Assembly: GCA_947482115.1 (NCBI GenBank)
Contig: CANKII010000009.1
Coordinates: 1 to 64,000, forward strand
Reading direction: 5' to 3'
DNA from: Fibrobacterota bacterium
GTDB lineage: Bacteria; Fibrobacterota; Fibrobacteria; UBA11236
Length of the DNA: 64,000 nucleotides
Shown: one piece after another, positions 53,388 through 62,881 of the stretch
How the letters are laid out: each line of letters opens with the position of its first letter
How positions within the stretch are numbered: position 1 is the stretch's first letter
Translations under genes and position numbers: made by a program
Notes under the pieces: model-generated
What the model saw: the letters and a program-made list of their open reading frames with translations, nothing else
The model's database searches: none
Told to the model about the DNA's origin: nothing

Positions 53388-55460
53388 ATGTCAGACTCTT
53401 TTGAAGACAAAAACAACCTTGTAGAGGACAAAAAGAAGGGCGGCCTTCCCAAGCGTCCCAAACTTGAAGACGGTAAATCCGGTTCCCCCACGGGAAAGTG
53501 GAAGCGCAAAAACGTTTTCTTTCTGATCGCCATGATCGCCGCCTCCGTCCTGCTGGTTCAACTTCTCGAACCGCAGAATCAGGTCGAGGAAAAAAGTTAT
53601 TCCGATTTCCGCAAATTGATCGAAGACTCGTCGCTTCCCATCGCCTCCATGGAAATCACCCGCATCGGCGAGGGGTATGTTCTCACCGGCGAGCGCAAGC
53701 TGACTCCGCAGGAACAGGCGGAACATCGCGAAACGCATTTGTTTCAGGGAAAGGCCACGCGTTTCCGGACCCTGCTGCCGGACATCGACGGACCCCTGCA
53801 AAAAACTTTGGACAAACTCGAAGCGCGCGGCATCAAGGTGGCGTTCACCAAGGAAACGCATTGGTTCAGCTTTTTCAGCACCGTTTTCCCCCTGATTCTT
53901 CTCATCGCCTTCTTCTGGTTCATGATGGCGCGACAAGGTCAAATGGGCGGACCCAAGGGCATTTTCAATTTCGGCAAGATTCGTCCGCGTCCTGCGGATG
54001 ACAATAAGCCCAAGGTCACATTCAAGGATGTGGCGGGTTGCGACGAAGCCAAGCAGGAATTGACCGAGATTATCGACTTCCTCCGCGACCCGAGCAAGTT
54101 CGTAAAACTCGGCGGACGCATTCCCAAGGGTGTTTTGCTTCTCGGTCCTCCGGGTACCGGTAAAACATTATTGGCCAAGGCCGTTGCGGGCGAAGCGGAT
54201 GTTCCTTTCTACAGCATGTCGGGTTCCGACTTTGTGGAAATGTTCGTCGGTGTGGGTGCTTCGCGTGTACGCGACCTTTTTGAACAGGGCAAAAAGAATG
54301 CGCCCTGCATCATCTTCATCGATGAAATCGACGCGGTAGGTCGTCATCGCGGCGCCGGTTTGGGCGGCGGACATGATGAACGCGAACAGACTTTGAATCA
54401 GCTGCTTGTGGAGATGGACGGCTTTAGTGGCAATGATGGTGTGATTCTGATTGCGGCCACCAACCGACCCGATGTACTGGATCCCGCGTTGTTACGCCCC
54501 GGCCGTTTTGATCGCCAAGTGGTGGTGGATTTGCCGGATGCGGTGGGTCGCGAAGGCATTTTGAAAGTGCACTTGAGCAAGCGCAATATTCCCCTTGCCG
54601 ACGATGTGGATATTTCCAAGGTCGCGAAGGGAACTCCCGGTCTCGCCGGTGCCGATCTGGAAAATCTGGTAAATGAAGCTTGCCTGCTCGCGGCGCGTTT
54701 TGGAAGCGACAAGGTTTCCATGCTCGATTTCGAAGAGGCCAAGGACAAGGTGATGATCGGATCGGAACGCTTCTCCCGCATTCTCAGTGAAGAAGAACGC
54801 CGGACTACCGCTTATCATGAAGCCGGTCACGCCATTGTTTCACTGCATGTGGAACATGCCGATCCGTTGCATAAAATCACCATCATCCCGCGTGGACGCG
54901 CACTGGGGATCACCTTCCAGCTTCCAGACAAGGAACGCTATACGGTGGATTCGCGTTATGTGCTGGACAAGATTGCCATTCTCATGGGCGGCCGTGGAGC
55001 CGAGTTGCTGATGTTTAACCAGATGAATACAGGCGCTTCGAACGACATTGAGAAGGCCACGGAATTGGCGCGCAAATATGTTTGTGAATGGGGCATGTCG
55101 GAATTGGGACCCATCTCTTACGGCAAAAAGCAGGAGGAGATTTTTCTCGGCCGTGAGATTACGCAGCATCGTGATTATTCCGAAGCTACGGCGGTGGAAA
55201 TCGATCGGGTGGTGCGGAACTTGGTGGATGATCAGATGTCTCGGGTCAAGGCCATGCTTGCCGAGCACCGTCCGAAGCTGGTCAATCTGGCCGAGGCTTT
55301 GCTCGAACACGAAGTGCTTGAGTCGGATGAAATACGCCGGGCCATTGCAGGTGAAATGCTGACCGGCTCCAAAAAAAGCCGCGCCTTCATCAAGGGTCGT
55401 GCCGAAGCGATCGCGCAAGTTCCCGAAGCCACTTCTCCCGATATTCCGCCCACAGCCTGA
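53388..55460 (+). CDS. ftsH: ATP-dependent zinc metalloprotease FtsH
   Basis: A 690-residue membrane protease for quality control. Membrane helices are at about residues 42-61 and 160-180. The AAA domain has Walker A GPPGTGKT at 253-260 and the Walker B strand [12 protein letters not shown]. The second region of homology contains [19 protein letters not shown]. The zinc site HEAGH is at 477-481. The periplasmic loop of about 95 residues and the charged 40-residue N-terminal lead are slightly longer than in E. coli. It is followed by folP after 11 bases. Confidence 0.96.
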   Translation: MSDSFEDKNNLVEDKKKGGLPKRPKLEDGKSGSPTGKWKRKNVFFLIAMIAASVLLVQLLEPQNQVEEKSYSDFRKLIEDSSLPIASMEITRIGEGYVLTGERKLTPQEQAEHRETHLFQGKATRFRTLLPDIDGPLQKTLDKLEARGIKVAFTKETHWFSFFSTVFPLILLIAFFWFMMARQGQMGGPKGIFNFGKIRPRPADDNKPKVTFKDVAGCDEAKQELTEIIDFLRDPSKFVKLGGRIPKGVLLLGPPGTGKTLLAKAVAGEADVPFYSMSGSDFVEMFVGVGASRVRDLFEQGKKNAPCIIFIDEIDAVGRHRGAGLGGGHDEREQTLNQLLVEMDGFSGNDGVILIAATNRPDVLDPALLRPGRFDRQVVVDLPDAVGREGILKVHLSKRNIPLADDVDISKVAKGTPGLAGADLENLVNEACLLAARFGSDKVSMLDFEEAKDKVMIGSERFSRILSEEERRTTAYHEAGHAIVSLHVEHADPLHKITIIPRGRALGITFQLPDKERYTVDSRYVLDKIAILMGGRGAELLMFNQMNTGASNDIEKATELARKYVCEWGMSELGPISYGKKQEEIFLGREITQHRDYSEATAVEIDRVVRNLVDDQMSRVKAMLAEHRPKLVNLAEALLEHEVLESDEIRRAIAGEMLTGSKKSRAFIKGRAEAIAQVPEATSPDIPPTA

Positions 55461-55471
55461 TTTTTTCTGCC

Positions 55472-56332
55472 ATGAATCCACGTCCTTGGAGGGTTCGGGA
55501 TCGCCTGTTGGGCGGAGACCGACCCCTGCTCATGGGGATTTTGAATATCACTCCTGATTCTTTTTTTGACGGCGGAAAGTATTCCGATGTGAATGCTGCG
55601 CTTCGTCGTTGCGAAGAAATGCTTTCTGAAGGTGCGGACATTCTGGATGTGGGTGGCGAAAGCACACGCCCCGGTGCAAGTTCTGTTTCCGAGCAGGACG
55701 AACGGAATCGTGTTCTTCCCGTCATTGCCGCCATCACCAAACGGTTTGATTGTCCTGTGTCGATCGACACTATGAAATCTGGCGTGGCCCGCGCAGCATT
55801 GGATGTGGGGGCATCCATTATTAATGATGTTTCTTCAATGACAGTCGATCCCTTGATGCTGGAAGTTCCACAAAGCTTTGGCGCGGGTGTGGTTCTCAAT
55901 CACATGCGGGGCGCTCCGCGCACGATGCAACAGGATCCGGTTTATCAGAATGTGGTGGGAGAGGTAAGGGACTTTCTTTTTGAACGCGTGCGTATTCTGG
56001 CTTCACTGGGTTTGTCAAAGGATCGTATTGCAGTGGATCCGGGCATAGGATTCGGCAAACGGTTGGAGGACAACTACGCCCTGATCGAACATCTGGAGGA
56101 ACTGGATTCCATTGGCTGTCCGGTGCTTTTGGGGCACAGCCGGAAGTCCTTCATTGGCAAAACGCCGGGATTGGAAAACAGCGACCGGTTGCATCCGAGC
56201 GTGGCGGTGGCGGTTTATGCGGCCTTGAAGGGGGCTTCCATTCTGCGGGTTCACGATATTCGCGCCACAGCCGAGGCTTTGCGCATGATTGCGGCTATTC
56301 GGGGCGGGTCTTTTGTTTCTGAAAACCCTTAA
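55472..56332 (+). CDS. folP: Dihydropteroate synthase
   Basis: A 286-residue TIM-barrel enzyme that joins pterin pyrophosphate and para-aminobenzoate in folate synthesis. The signatures RPLLMGILNITPDSFFDGG, ILDVGGESTRPGA, SIDTMKSGVA and VVLNHMRGAPRTMQ are present, as is the phosphate-binding RVHDI near the end. It probably shares a message with ftsH (11-base gap), a common neighbour arrangement in bacteria. ATG at 55472 has a weak ribosome site. Confidence 0.95.
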   Translation: MNPRPWRVRDRLLGGDRPLLMGILNITPDSFFDGGKYSDVNAALRRCEEMLSEGADILDVGGESTRPGASSVSEQDERNRVLPVIAAITKRFDCPVSIDTMKSGVARAALDVGASIINDVSSMTVDPLMLEVPQSFGAGVVLNHMRGAPRTMQQDPVYQNVVGEVRDFLFERVRILASLGLSKDRIAVDPGIGFGKRLEDNYALIEHLEELDSIGCPVLLGHSRKSFIGKTPGLENSDRLHPSVAVAVYAALKGASILRVHDIRATAEALRMIAAIRGGSFVSENP

Positions 56333-56349
56333 TTACCTTTGTCCGTCCC

Positions 56350-56426
56350 GGACGTTTAGCTCAGTTGGTTAGAGTACATCGTTCACATCGATGGGGTCGT
56401 AGGTTCAAATCCTACAACGTCCACCA
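56350..56426 (+). tRNA. tRNA-Val (anticodon CAC)
   Basis: A 77-base cloverleaf: acceptor GGACGTT with AACGTCC, D arm GCTC/GAGT, anticodon stem CATCG/CGATG with loop TTCACAT (anticodon CAC), a five-base variable loop, and T arm GTAGG/CCTAC with TTCAAAT. The 3' CCA is encoded. It reads GUG codons. It is 17 bases behind folP. Confidence 0.95.
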
Positions 56427-56448
56427 TTCCGGGCACAAATTTTTGAAT

Positions 56449-57687
56449 TCACATTCTCAATTGACCGGATCCCACCAAACCTTTGTCGTTCCGGAGCTGG
56501 AAGAAATAAACGCCCCGGGTTAAACTTGTTCCTTTGATCTGGACTTGATCGGTGTGAATTCCATCCGTTTTGGCAACCGTTCTCCCGAACATATCGTGCA
56601 GGATGAACGAGAATTTTTCGTGGGCTCCATTTTTGATTTCCAGAGTAATGCCATTTGAAGACGGATTGAGGTGGATTGCGAAAGCGCTTTGCAAAGATCC
56701 TAGGGAATGGATGGATATGACACCGTTCAATTCGATCTCTGGATCCGGGGAATCCATGGATACTCCACCGTAAGCGATTTCATCGATTTTCCCGTTCACG
56801 GGGCTTTGGGAAATGACTGTTCCACCAGTGCTTGCGGCAATGACGAAGTAAGCCATGGCGCTTGTGGCGGGCCCACCGACAAAGACATACCGATCACAAT
56901 CGGTGTCATATGCATAATTGCCCGCGTTGATCCATTTGACTCCGGGAATGTCATTTACAATCGTTTTGGCGGACGTGGCAGGATCAACGGTCACGAAATA
57001 TTCAGTGGAAGAGGATGCATCCCACCACAACCCGTAAAAAATCCTGTCATGATGGCTGTACGCGAGTCCGTCGACTTTTCCATCCACAGGGCTTTGTGAA
57101 ACTACCGCTCCAGTGTGCGCATCGATGACGTAATAGGCCATGGAACTCGTGGTGGGTCCGCCGATAAAGACGTACTGGTTGCAGTCCGGGTTAAACGCAG
57201 AATTGAATGAGGAAATCCATTTCACTTCAGGAATGCTGTCCAGTATTGTTTTCGTGGAGGTTGCAGGGTCAATGCTTACGAAATACTCGGTTGAGGCAGA
57301 GGCATCCCACCACAGACCATAAAAAGCCCGGTCTTGGTGGCTATACGCGATCTCGTCGATTTTGTCTCCCACGGGACTGGTTGAAATCACCGTACCGGTG
57401 TGAGCATCAATGACATAGTAGGCTAGGGAGGCTGCGGTGGCCCCTCCCACAAAAACATATTGGTCACAATCGCTGTTGTACGTGTAATTACCCGAGGCAA
57501 TCAATTTGACCCCGGGAATGCTGTTAAGGATTGTTTTGGTGGAAGTGGCGGGATCGATGCGTACGAAATATTCGGTCGAAGTGGATGCGTCCCACGAAAG
57601 CCCGTAATGCACGCTTGTCTGTGCGTTCACGGTTGCCGTCGCAAGCATGTTTAAAATCAGACTAGTGATTAGAATGCTTTTTTTCAT
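56449..57687 (-). CDS. Secreted protein with three internal repeats and a T9SS-type sorting domain
   Basis: A 412-residue secreted protein with signal peptide at residues 1-22. Three repeats of about 95 residues (about 28-310) share the pattern YGLxWDASxSTEYFV, then DPATSxKTI, a Cys-containing DCDQYVFVGG, and YYVIDAHTG. The repeats resemble propeller blades, so a partial or oligomeric propeller is possible. The last 80 residues are a sorting domain (LHDMFGRTVAKTDG through RGVYFFQLRN). The ATG at 57687 follows AGAAGG. Function is unknown. Confidence 0.7.
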   Translation of the reverse strand: MKKSILITSLILNMLATATVNAQTSVHYGLSWDASTSTEYFVRIDPATSTKTILNSIPGVKLIASGNYTYNSDCDQYVFVGGATAASLAYYVIDAHTGTVISTSPVGDKIDEIAYSHQDRAFYGLWWDASASTEYFVSIDPATSTKTILDSIPEVKWISSFNSAFNPDCNQYVFIGGPTTSSMAYYVIDAHTGAVVSQSPVDGKVDGLAYSHHDRIFYGLWWDASSSTEYFVTVDPATSAKTIVNDIPGVKWINAGNYAYDTDCDRYVFVGGPATSAMAYFVIAASTGGTVISQSPVNGKIDEIAYGGVSMDSPDPEIELNGVISIHSLGSLQSAFAIHLNPSSNGITLEIKNGAHEKFSFILHDMFGRTVAKTDGIHTDQVQIKGTSLTRGVYFFQLRNDKGLVGSGQLRM

Positions 57688-57838
57688 CTGCCTTCTCCGA
57701 TAATGTTCCGTGAAAGACTCACGGGAAGATGATGGGGTTATGGTATGACGAAATTATAGGGCGCGAGGGGATATTCAGTGGGGGAATATTCACTTGTGAT
57801 AATGTTTTGGAGAACTAGCCCTAAAAACGAACGGAATT

Positions 57839-57854
57839 CGAAAGTAATCTTTCG
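57839..57854. other. Small hairpin in the gap upstream of the repeat-protein gene
   Basis: CGAAAG and CTTTCG pair around TAAT in the 225-base AT-rich gap 57688-57912, which has no gene. The gap also holds two direct ATATTCA copies near 57770-57790. The hairpin could end the purF message, which comes from the right, or be part of the promoter region of the minus-strand gene at 57687. Confidence 0.35.
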
Positions 57855-57912
57855 TTACGAGTATAATATCGCTCTTCAACGAAACTAGAGCAGGTGTATT
57901 TGGGGCCGGTGT

Positions 57913-59313
57913 TTATTCACACCGAAACTTGGTGCTGCCATCCGGAATGGATTCCGGATATTTTCCGTCAAAGCAGGCCGCGCAGTAGTTCCCACCACTT
58001 CCCGGAACCACCGACAAAAGGCCGCCGATGCTCAGATATTCCAGCGAGTCGGCACCCAAAAGTTTGCGGGTTTCTTCCTTTGTCATGTTCCCCGCAATCA
58101 ATTCCGTCTTGGAAGGAAAGTCCATCCCGTAATAGCAGGGATTGACCACGGGCGGAGAGCTGATGCGGATGTGAACCTCGGCGGCTCCTGCGTCGCGCAG
58201 CATCTTGGTCAGAAATTTCAGCGTCGTTCCGCGCACGATGGAGTCATCCACCATCACCACGCGCTTGCCGCGCAAGACACCGGCAATGGTATTGAACTTG
58301 AGCTTCACTTTTTGTTCGCGGACATTCTGCGAAGGATCGATGAAGGTGCGGCCCACATAGTGATTACGCAGCAGCCCGATGTCAAAGCGGGTATTGGATT
58401 CCTGCGCATAGCCGAGTGCAGCTGTATTGCTGGAGTCGGGTACTGAGATGACCACGTCCGCAGATACGGGATATTCTTTCGCCAACTGACGACCGATTCG
58501 GCGGCGGATCTTGTCGCAACTTTCCTCGAAAATACGCGAGTCGGGTCTTGCGAAGTAAATGAATTCGAAAACACAATGCGCCTTGCGCGTCTTTTTGACC
58601 GCATCGCGAGACTCGATGCCTTCGCCGTCGATACGGCAGATTTCACCGGGACGGATGTCGCGAACGTAAGAGGCACCCAGAAGATCAAGTGCGCAGGTTT
58701 CGGAAGCCACCACCCATGTTTTGTCCAGACGGCCCAAACACAAAGGGCGGAAGCCGTAGCCGTCGCGGGCGACATACACGGCGTCCTTGCTTAAGAACAC
58801 GAGGCAATACGCTCCGGTCAATTTTTCCAATGTTTCCGCAATGGCGTCAAAGAGATCCGTCTTCTTCGAACGCGCGATCAAATGCAGAATGACTTCGGTA
58901 TCCGACGTGCTTTGGAAAATGTGACCGAGTTCCTCCATCTCCTTGCGGATTTCCGGAGCGTTCACAATGTTGCCGTTATGCGCGATTGCCAAAGGTCCAC
59001 GCTTGGTGGAAACCAGCATCGGCTGGGCGTTGTTTAGATTGCTGCGCCCGGTGGTGGAATAGCGCACATGCCCGATGGCGGCGGTTCCTTTGAGATCATC
59101 GACGACTTTTTCTTCGCGGGTGAGCTCGGTGACCAGCCCCATGCGACGGACCAGTTGAATGTCGTTGTTGTTGGCGACGGCTACGCCCACACTTTCCTGG
59201 CCGCGATGCTGCAGGGAGTAAAGCCCCATCAACACCCTGCGGGCGACTTCAGCGCCCCCGAAAACCCCCATCACACCACATTCTTCGCCGATTCCCTCGT
59301 CTTGAGCTCCCAT
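57913..59313 (-). CDS. purF: Amidophosphoribosyltransferase
   Basis: A 466-residue enzyme for the first committed step of purine synthesis. It has a short propeptide of 11 residues; the nucleophile is Cys12 in EECGVMGVFGG, exposed after self-cleavage. The glutaminase half has LQHRGQESVGVAV and AIAHNGNIVN; the phosphoribosyl half has KRVVMVDDSIVRGTT. Two C-terminal Cys-containing segments (NPCYYGMDFP and NYCAACFDGKYPE) suggest the iron-sulfur form known from Bacillus. ATG at 59313 is chosen; the open frame to 59418 overlaps the divergent gene. Confidence 0.94.
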   Translation of the reverse strand: MGAQDEGIGEECGVMGVFGGAEVARRVLMGLYSLQHRGQESVGVAVANNNDIQLVRRMGLVTELTREEKVVDDLKGTAAIGHVRYSTTGRSNLNNAQPMLVSTKRGPLAIAHNGNIVNAPEIRKEMEELGHIFQSTSDTEVILHLIARSKKTDLFDAIAETLEKLTGAYCLVFLSKDAVYVARDGYGFRPLCLGRLDKTWVVASETCALDLLGASYVRDIRPGEICRIDGEGIESRDAVKKTRKAHCVFEFIYFARPDSRIFEESCDKIRRRIGRQLAKEYPVSADVVISVPDSSNTAALGYAQESNTRFDIGLLRNHYVGRTFIDPSQNVREQKVKLKFNTIAGVLRGKRVVMVDDSIVRGTTLKFLTKMLRDAGAAEVHIRISSPPVVNPCYYGMDFPSKTELIAGNMTKEETRKLLGADSLEYLSIGGLLSVVPGSGGNYCAACFDGKYPESIPDGSTKFRCE

Positions 59314-59405
59314 AGGCACATAAATATAAGTCCCCAAAGCGGTTCTATATTTGGCCGCGCCCACAAAGGACGAAGTTCGTCTGCGATGTTGGCGAGAGGT
59401 GTCCC

Positions 59406-59720
59406 ATGGTATCACCAAATGGCGAATTTGAGGAGCAAAACTCCCAATCCATCAACATCGAGCTTCCCGAGGCCGTGGCCGAGGGAATTTATTCGAATCT
59501 CTTTTTGGTGGCTCATAGCGCCTCTGAATTCATCGTGGATTTTGCCAGAATTTTACCCGGTCCTCCCAAGGGCAAGGTGCAGGCGCGTATTGTGATGACA
59601 CCGGCGCATGCCAAGTCGCTCGTGGCCATTCTTCAGGAGAATGTGTCGCGTTTTGAACGCAACTTTGGACCCATTTCTCCGTTTGGTGCGCCCGGAATGC
59701 AGCCTCCCGAGGAGTTTTAA
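59406..59720 (+). CDS. DUF3467 protein
   Basis: A 104-residue protein with the DUF3467 pattern: INIELPEAVAEGIYSNLFLV, FIVDFARILPGPPKGKVQAR and IVMTPAHAKSLVAIL. The family is widespread but of unknown function, without a signal or membrane helix. It is divergent from purF and 2 bases ahead of thrH, so they are likely co-transcribed. Confidence 0.88.
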   Translation: MVSPNGEFEEQNSQSINIELPEAVAEGIYSNLFLVAHSASEFIVDFARILPGPPKGKVQARIVMTPAHAKSLVAILQENVSRFERNFGPISPFGAPGMQPPEEF

Positions 59721-59722
59721 TC

Positions 59723-60322
59723 GTGGAAATTCTCTGTCTCGACATGGAAGGCGTGTTGACGCCGGAGATTTGGCATCACGTCCGCGATCGCACCGGAATT
59801 TCCGAGTTGAATCTGACGACGCGCGATGTGAAGGATTATCGGGAGTTAATGGATCGCCGCGTGGAGATTTGCGCGAAACACGGTGTGACACTCAAGGATA
59901 TTCAAGGTTATGTCGCTGAATTGGATGTGATGGATGGAGCACGGGAATTCATGGATTGGGCGCGTGTCCGCTGTCCCGTGTTCATTCTCTCCGACACCTT
60001 TTATGAATTCGCCGGACCGTTGATTCAAAAACTGGATTATCCCACGCTATTGTGCCACAGCATTGCTTATGACGAGAAAACGAAGCGTTTGAATTACACC
60101 CTGCGGCAGGAGAATCAAAAACAAAAGGCCGTGGAGGCGTTGCGTTCGTTGAATTATCGCGTGGCGGCTGCGGGAGATTCCTACAACGATATTCACATGA
60201 TTCGAGCCGCAAACGTGGCGACATTCTTCCGCGCGCCGGAAAGCATCGCGAAAGAATTCCCGCAATACCCTAGCCTTCAGGAATATGAGGAACTGAAAAA
60301 TTTTCTAATTGAAAATTTGTAA
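59723..60322 (+). CDS. thrH: Phosphoserine phosphatase/homoserine phosphotransferase ThrH
   Basis: A 199-residue HAD-family enzyme. The nucleophile loop is CLDMEGVLTPEIW, then VFILSDTFYEFAGPLI with the second motif, and the Lys/Asp motif in AVEALRSLNYRV and AAGDSYNDIHMI. These match ThrH, which dephosphorylates phosphoserine and can transfer the phosphate to homoserine. It starts at GTG 2 bases after DUF3467. A family B repeat follows the stop. Confidence 0.9.
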   Translation: MEILCLDMEGVLTPEIWHHVRDRTGISELNLTTRDVKDYRELMDRRVEICAKHGVTLKDIQGYVAELDVMDGAREFMDWARVRCPVFILSDTFYEFAGPLIQKLDYPTLLCHSIAYDEKTKRLNYTLRQENQKQKAVEALRSLNYRVAAAGDSYNDIHMIRAANVATFFRAPESIAKEFPQYPSLQEYEELKNFLIENL

Positions 60323-60324
60323 TT

Positions 60325-60356
60325 GCCGCGCGCTTCGACAGGCTCAGCGACCGGCG
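60325..60356. repeat. Family B element downstream of thrH
   Basis: The core CTTCGACAGGCTCAG (reverse orientation of the copy at 43576, with one base changed) is enclosed by GCCG/CGGC-type ends that pair. It lies between the convergent thrH and esterase genes, as the copy at 43576 lies between two convergent genes. Confidence 0.8.
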
Positions 60357-60367
60357 TCTTGGGTCAA

Positions 60368-61018
60368 CTATATTCGACCCCTGAACCATAAGGCGATATC
60401 GTTCAATTCATTTTGCAAAATGGTGTGAACCTTGTCATAGGCTTTGAATTCCAGATCGATTCCCATTTTGTGCAACCGCTGAAATTGTTGCGCCGCCGGT
60501 TCAAAGGGCACCATGGGATCATTGTGTCCATGAGTAAGGAGGAAGTGTTGTTGCTTTGCCACGGATGAAAAATCTTCGGGATATTCTTCCATGAAGGCCA
60601 CATGTCCGGATATGGCACAAATGCCACCCAAAACTTCCGGGCAACGAAGTCCCACATCGATGGCCATGAGGCAACCCTGACTGAAACCGAATAAAAAAAT
60701 GTCGCTGTAAGCAACGCCCTGTTCGTTCAACTCCTTTAAGAGTTGGAAAATCAATTCACGGCTGCGAATGATTCCCGGAACGGGATCTCCGCCAAAATCA
60801 TACCAGCTGAATCCACCGTAGTAGGAGTCAGGGGCGTTTACCAGCAGGTAAGAGAATTCGTCGATGCCCAAGGCTTCTGGTAGGAATGTGAATCCCCGCC
60901 AGGAATCTCCGAGCCCGTGAAGCACGACCACAACGCGTTCGCGTTCGCTCTTTTTTCCGGGGGAAATGTAACGGTGTTCGAAACATTGAGTGGTAAGCAT
61001 GAGGCTAAGATACTCCAT
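60368..61018 (-). CDS. Carboxylesterase/phospholipase-type alpha/beta hydrolase
   Basis: A 216-residue soluble esterase of the carboxylesterase-lysophospholipase type. The catalytic Ser is in FGFSQGCLMAI, Asp in HGHNDPMVPF and His in DKVHTI. The oxyanion region is VVVLHGLGDSWRGF. There is no signal peptide. An internal start at MLTTQ, six codons in, is possible. It is divergent from the methyltransferase gene, with a gap of only 20 bases. Confidence 0.88.
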   Translation of the reverse strand: MEYLSLMLTTQCFEHRYISPGKKSERERVVVVLHGLGDSWRGFTFLPEALGIDEFSYLLVNAPDSYYGGFSWYDFGGDPVPGIIRSRELIFQLLKELNEQGVAYSDIFLFGFSQGCLMAIDVGLRCPEVLGGICAISGHVAFMEEYPEDFSSVAKQQHFLLTHGHNDPMVPFEPAAQQFQRLHKMGIDLEFKAYDKVHTILQNELNDIALWFRGRI

Positions 61019-61038
61019 TTTATTAGGTTGAATCCTCC

Positions 61039-61752
61039 ATGGAGTCGCTCAAAAAATCTGAACCGGCATTTGAACCCTTCCATACTGCATTCGATTTTTC
61101 AAAATATCAGAATGATTATGAAATCGGGCGTACGCGGATTATCGAGAAGCTTGTCCCTGAAGGTCATGGGGGATTGGCGGTGGATGTCGGTTGCGGTCCC
61201 GGATATTTTTCCAGACTGTTGACTGCGAGGGGTTGGAAAACAACAGCCATTGATACGGATGCCGACAACATTGAAAGCGCCCGGGATCATGCCGATGAAA
61301 CCCATTTGGGTTCCGCTTCGGCTGTTTTTAAAAATTTTCGAGAGAATCAATTTGACCTCGTTGTGGCGCTCGAAATCATAGAGCATATGCCGAAAGCCCG
61401 TGGAGAGACGTTGATTCACGAATTCATGAGGACTCTCAAGCCCGGAGGAAAGCTCATCCTTTCAACTCCGAATCGATTTTCCCCCGAGGGTTTGTGGGGG
61501 TATTACTGGGGTGAAAAAATCCGGAATAAAAAATGGGACGCATGGGACGAAACCCATGTCCATATTTATTCGTCCGCCGAAATCATCCGGCTTCTAGAAA
61601 CCAGCGGATTTATGGTGGATGCCATCATGGGATATTATTACGAGGGAGGCCTTCCTTTCGGGAAACGCTGGAGGCTTCCGTTTACCATGTCCACCAGATT
61701 TCCGTTCAACCGGCTCGGGTTTAACATCGTGTTAGAGTGCCACAAGAAATGA
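61039..61752 (+). CDS. SAM-dependent class I methyltransferase
   Basis: A 237-residue methyltransferase with motif I AVDVGCGPGYFSRLL at about residues 49-63, an acidic TAIDTDADNIE and motif FDLVVALEIIEHMPKARGE, followed by LKPGGKLILSTPNRFSPEGL. This is the UbiE/UbiG-like or sugar/lipid methyltransferase type. The substrate is unknown. It ends 5 bases from the convergent nhaA. Confidence 0.85.
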   Translation: MESLKKSEPAFEPFHTAFDFSKYQNDYEIGRTRIIEKLVPEGHGGLAVDVGCGPGYFSRLLTARGWKTTAIDTDADNIESARDHADETHLGSASAVFKNFRENQFDLVVALEIIEHMPKARGETLIHEFMRTLKPGGKLILSTPNRFSPEGLWGYYWGEKIRNKKWDAWDETHVHIYSSAEIIRLLETSGFMVDAIMGYYYEGGLPFGKRWRLPFTMSTRFPFNRLGFNIVLECHKK

Positions 61753-61756
61753 TGGA

Positions 61757-62881
61757 CTAGGTTTTTCTCCCCACCCACCACAAATATCCGAATCCTGCCA
61801 ATCCCGAAATCATTGAAGCGCACAACACGCTGAGCTTCGCACCATCCAGCAATCGCACATCGGGAAGCCCCAAGTCCGCGATGAACAGCGACATGGTGAA
61901 TCCAATCCCGCCGAGAAGTCCCGCACCCAGAAGATGAGCCCGACGCACACCGCCGGGCAGTTCGCCGAAACCCAAACGCATCGCGACCCACGAGAAAAGG
62001 GTGATACCGAGGGGTTTTCCCAAACAAAGTCCGGCAAGGATTCCGAGTCCAAGGGGTTTTAACAACAGGCTGCGCGTTTCCTGAAGCAAAGGGATTCCCG
62101 CATTGATCAACGCAAAGAGCGGAAGAATTCCAAAGTTGACCCACGGGTGAAGCCATTCTTCCAAACCGGGTTTTACGTCCCTGTTTGCATCGTATGGAAT
62201 GAAAAATGCGAGCGCTACACCGGCGAGGGTTGCGTGGATGCCGGAACGCAGAAGAAAAAACCACAGAAAAAAACCAACGAGGAGGTAAACCGGGATGCTT
62301 CGAATTTTGAATCTGTTCAAGGTGAATAATGTGACAAGACAAGTTCCGGCCAAAGCCAGTTGTCCGAAGTGAAGCTGTTGGGCGTAAAACAGGGCGATCA
62401 CGAGAATGGCGCCGATATCATCGATGATGGCTAGCGCCACCAGAAAAACCTTGATCCCCGGCGGAACGCGTTTCCCCAGCAACGTCATGGCTCCGAGCGC
62501 AAAGGCAATATCCGTGGCCATGGGGATTCCCCAACCAGATGCCGTGGGGGAATGGTGATTGAACAGCGCATAAATTCCCGCCGGTACCAGCATTCCACCC
62601 AAGGCTGCCGCGATGGGCAGTGCCGCTCTTCGAAACGAAGCGAGCTGTCCCGAATACATCTCGCGCCGGATCTCCAGACCTACAAGCAAAAAGAACACCG
62701 CCATCAAGCCGTCATTGACGGGATATTCCAAAGTTGACTTGAAAGTGAGGTAAAATTCTTGAAGCGGAGAATTGGCGAGGACAATCGCAACGAGCGCGGC
62801 AAAAAAAAGGAGCAGGCCGGAGGCCGACTCCAATTGAATGAATCGCTGGAAGGGTTTGAAGGCTCGCGCGGAGGTTTTCAT
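61757..62881 (-). CDS. nhaA: Na+/H+ antiporter NhaA
   Basis: A 374-residue, about 11-helix antiporter that expels sodium in exchange for protons. The pair of ion-binding aspartates is in ALAIIDDIGAILVIALF, with the unwound-helix segment PMATDIAFALGAMTLLG ahead and the GIGFTMSLFIADLG block near the end. Length is normal. Its ATG overlaps the htpX stop (ATGA), so the two minus-strand genes are translated together. Confidence 0.94.
   Translation of the reverse strand: MKTSARAFKPFQRFIQLESASGLLLFFAALVAIVLANSPLQEFYLTFKSTLEYPVNDGLMAVFFLLVGLEIRREMYSGQLASFRRAALPIAAALGGMLVPAGIYALFNHHSPTASGWGIPMATDIAFALGAMTLLGKRVPPGIKVFLVALAIIDDIGAILVIALFYAQQLHFGQLALAGTCLVTLFTLNRFKIRSIPVYLLVGFFLWFFLLRSGIHATLAGVALAFFIPYDANRDVKPGLEEWLHPWVNFGILPLFALINAGIPLLQETRSLLLKPLGLGILAGLCLGKPLGITLFSWVAMRLGFGELPGGVRRAHLLGAGLLGGIGFTMSLFIADLGLPDVRLLDGAKLSVLCASMISGLAGFGYLWWVGRKT

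Noticed and set aside
59314-59418. N-terminal extension of PurF by 35 codons
   Set aside because: It would overlap the start of the divergent DUF3467 gene, and the 11-residue propeptide before Cys12 is the usual length.
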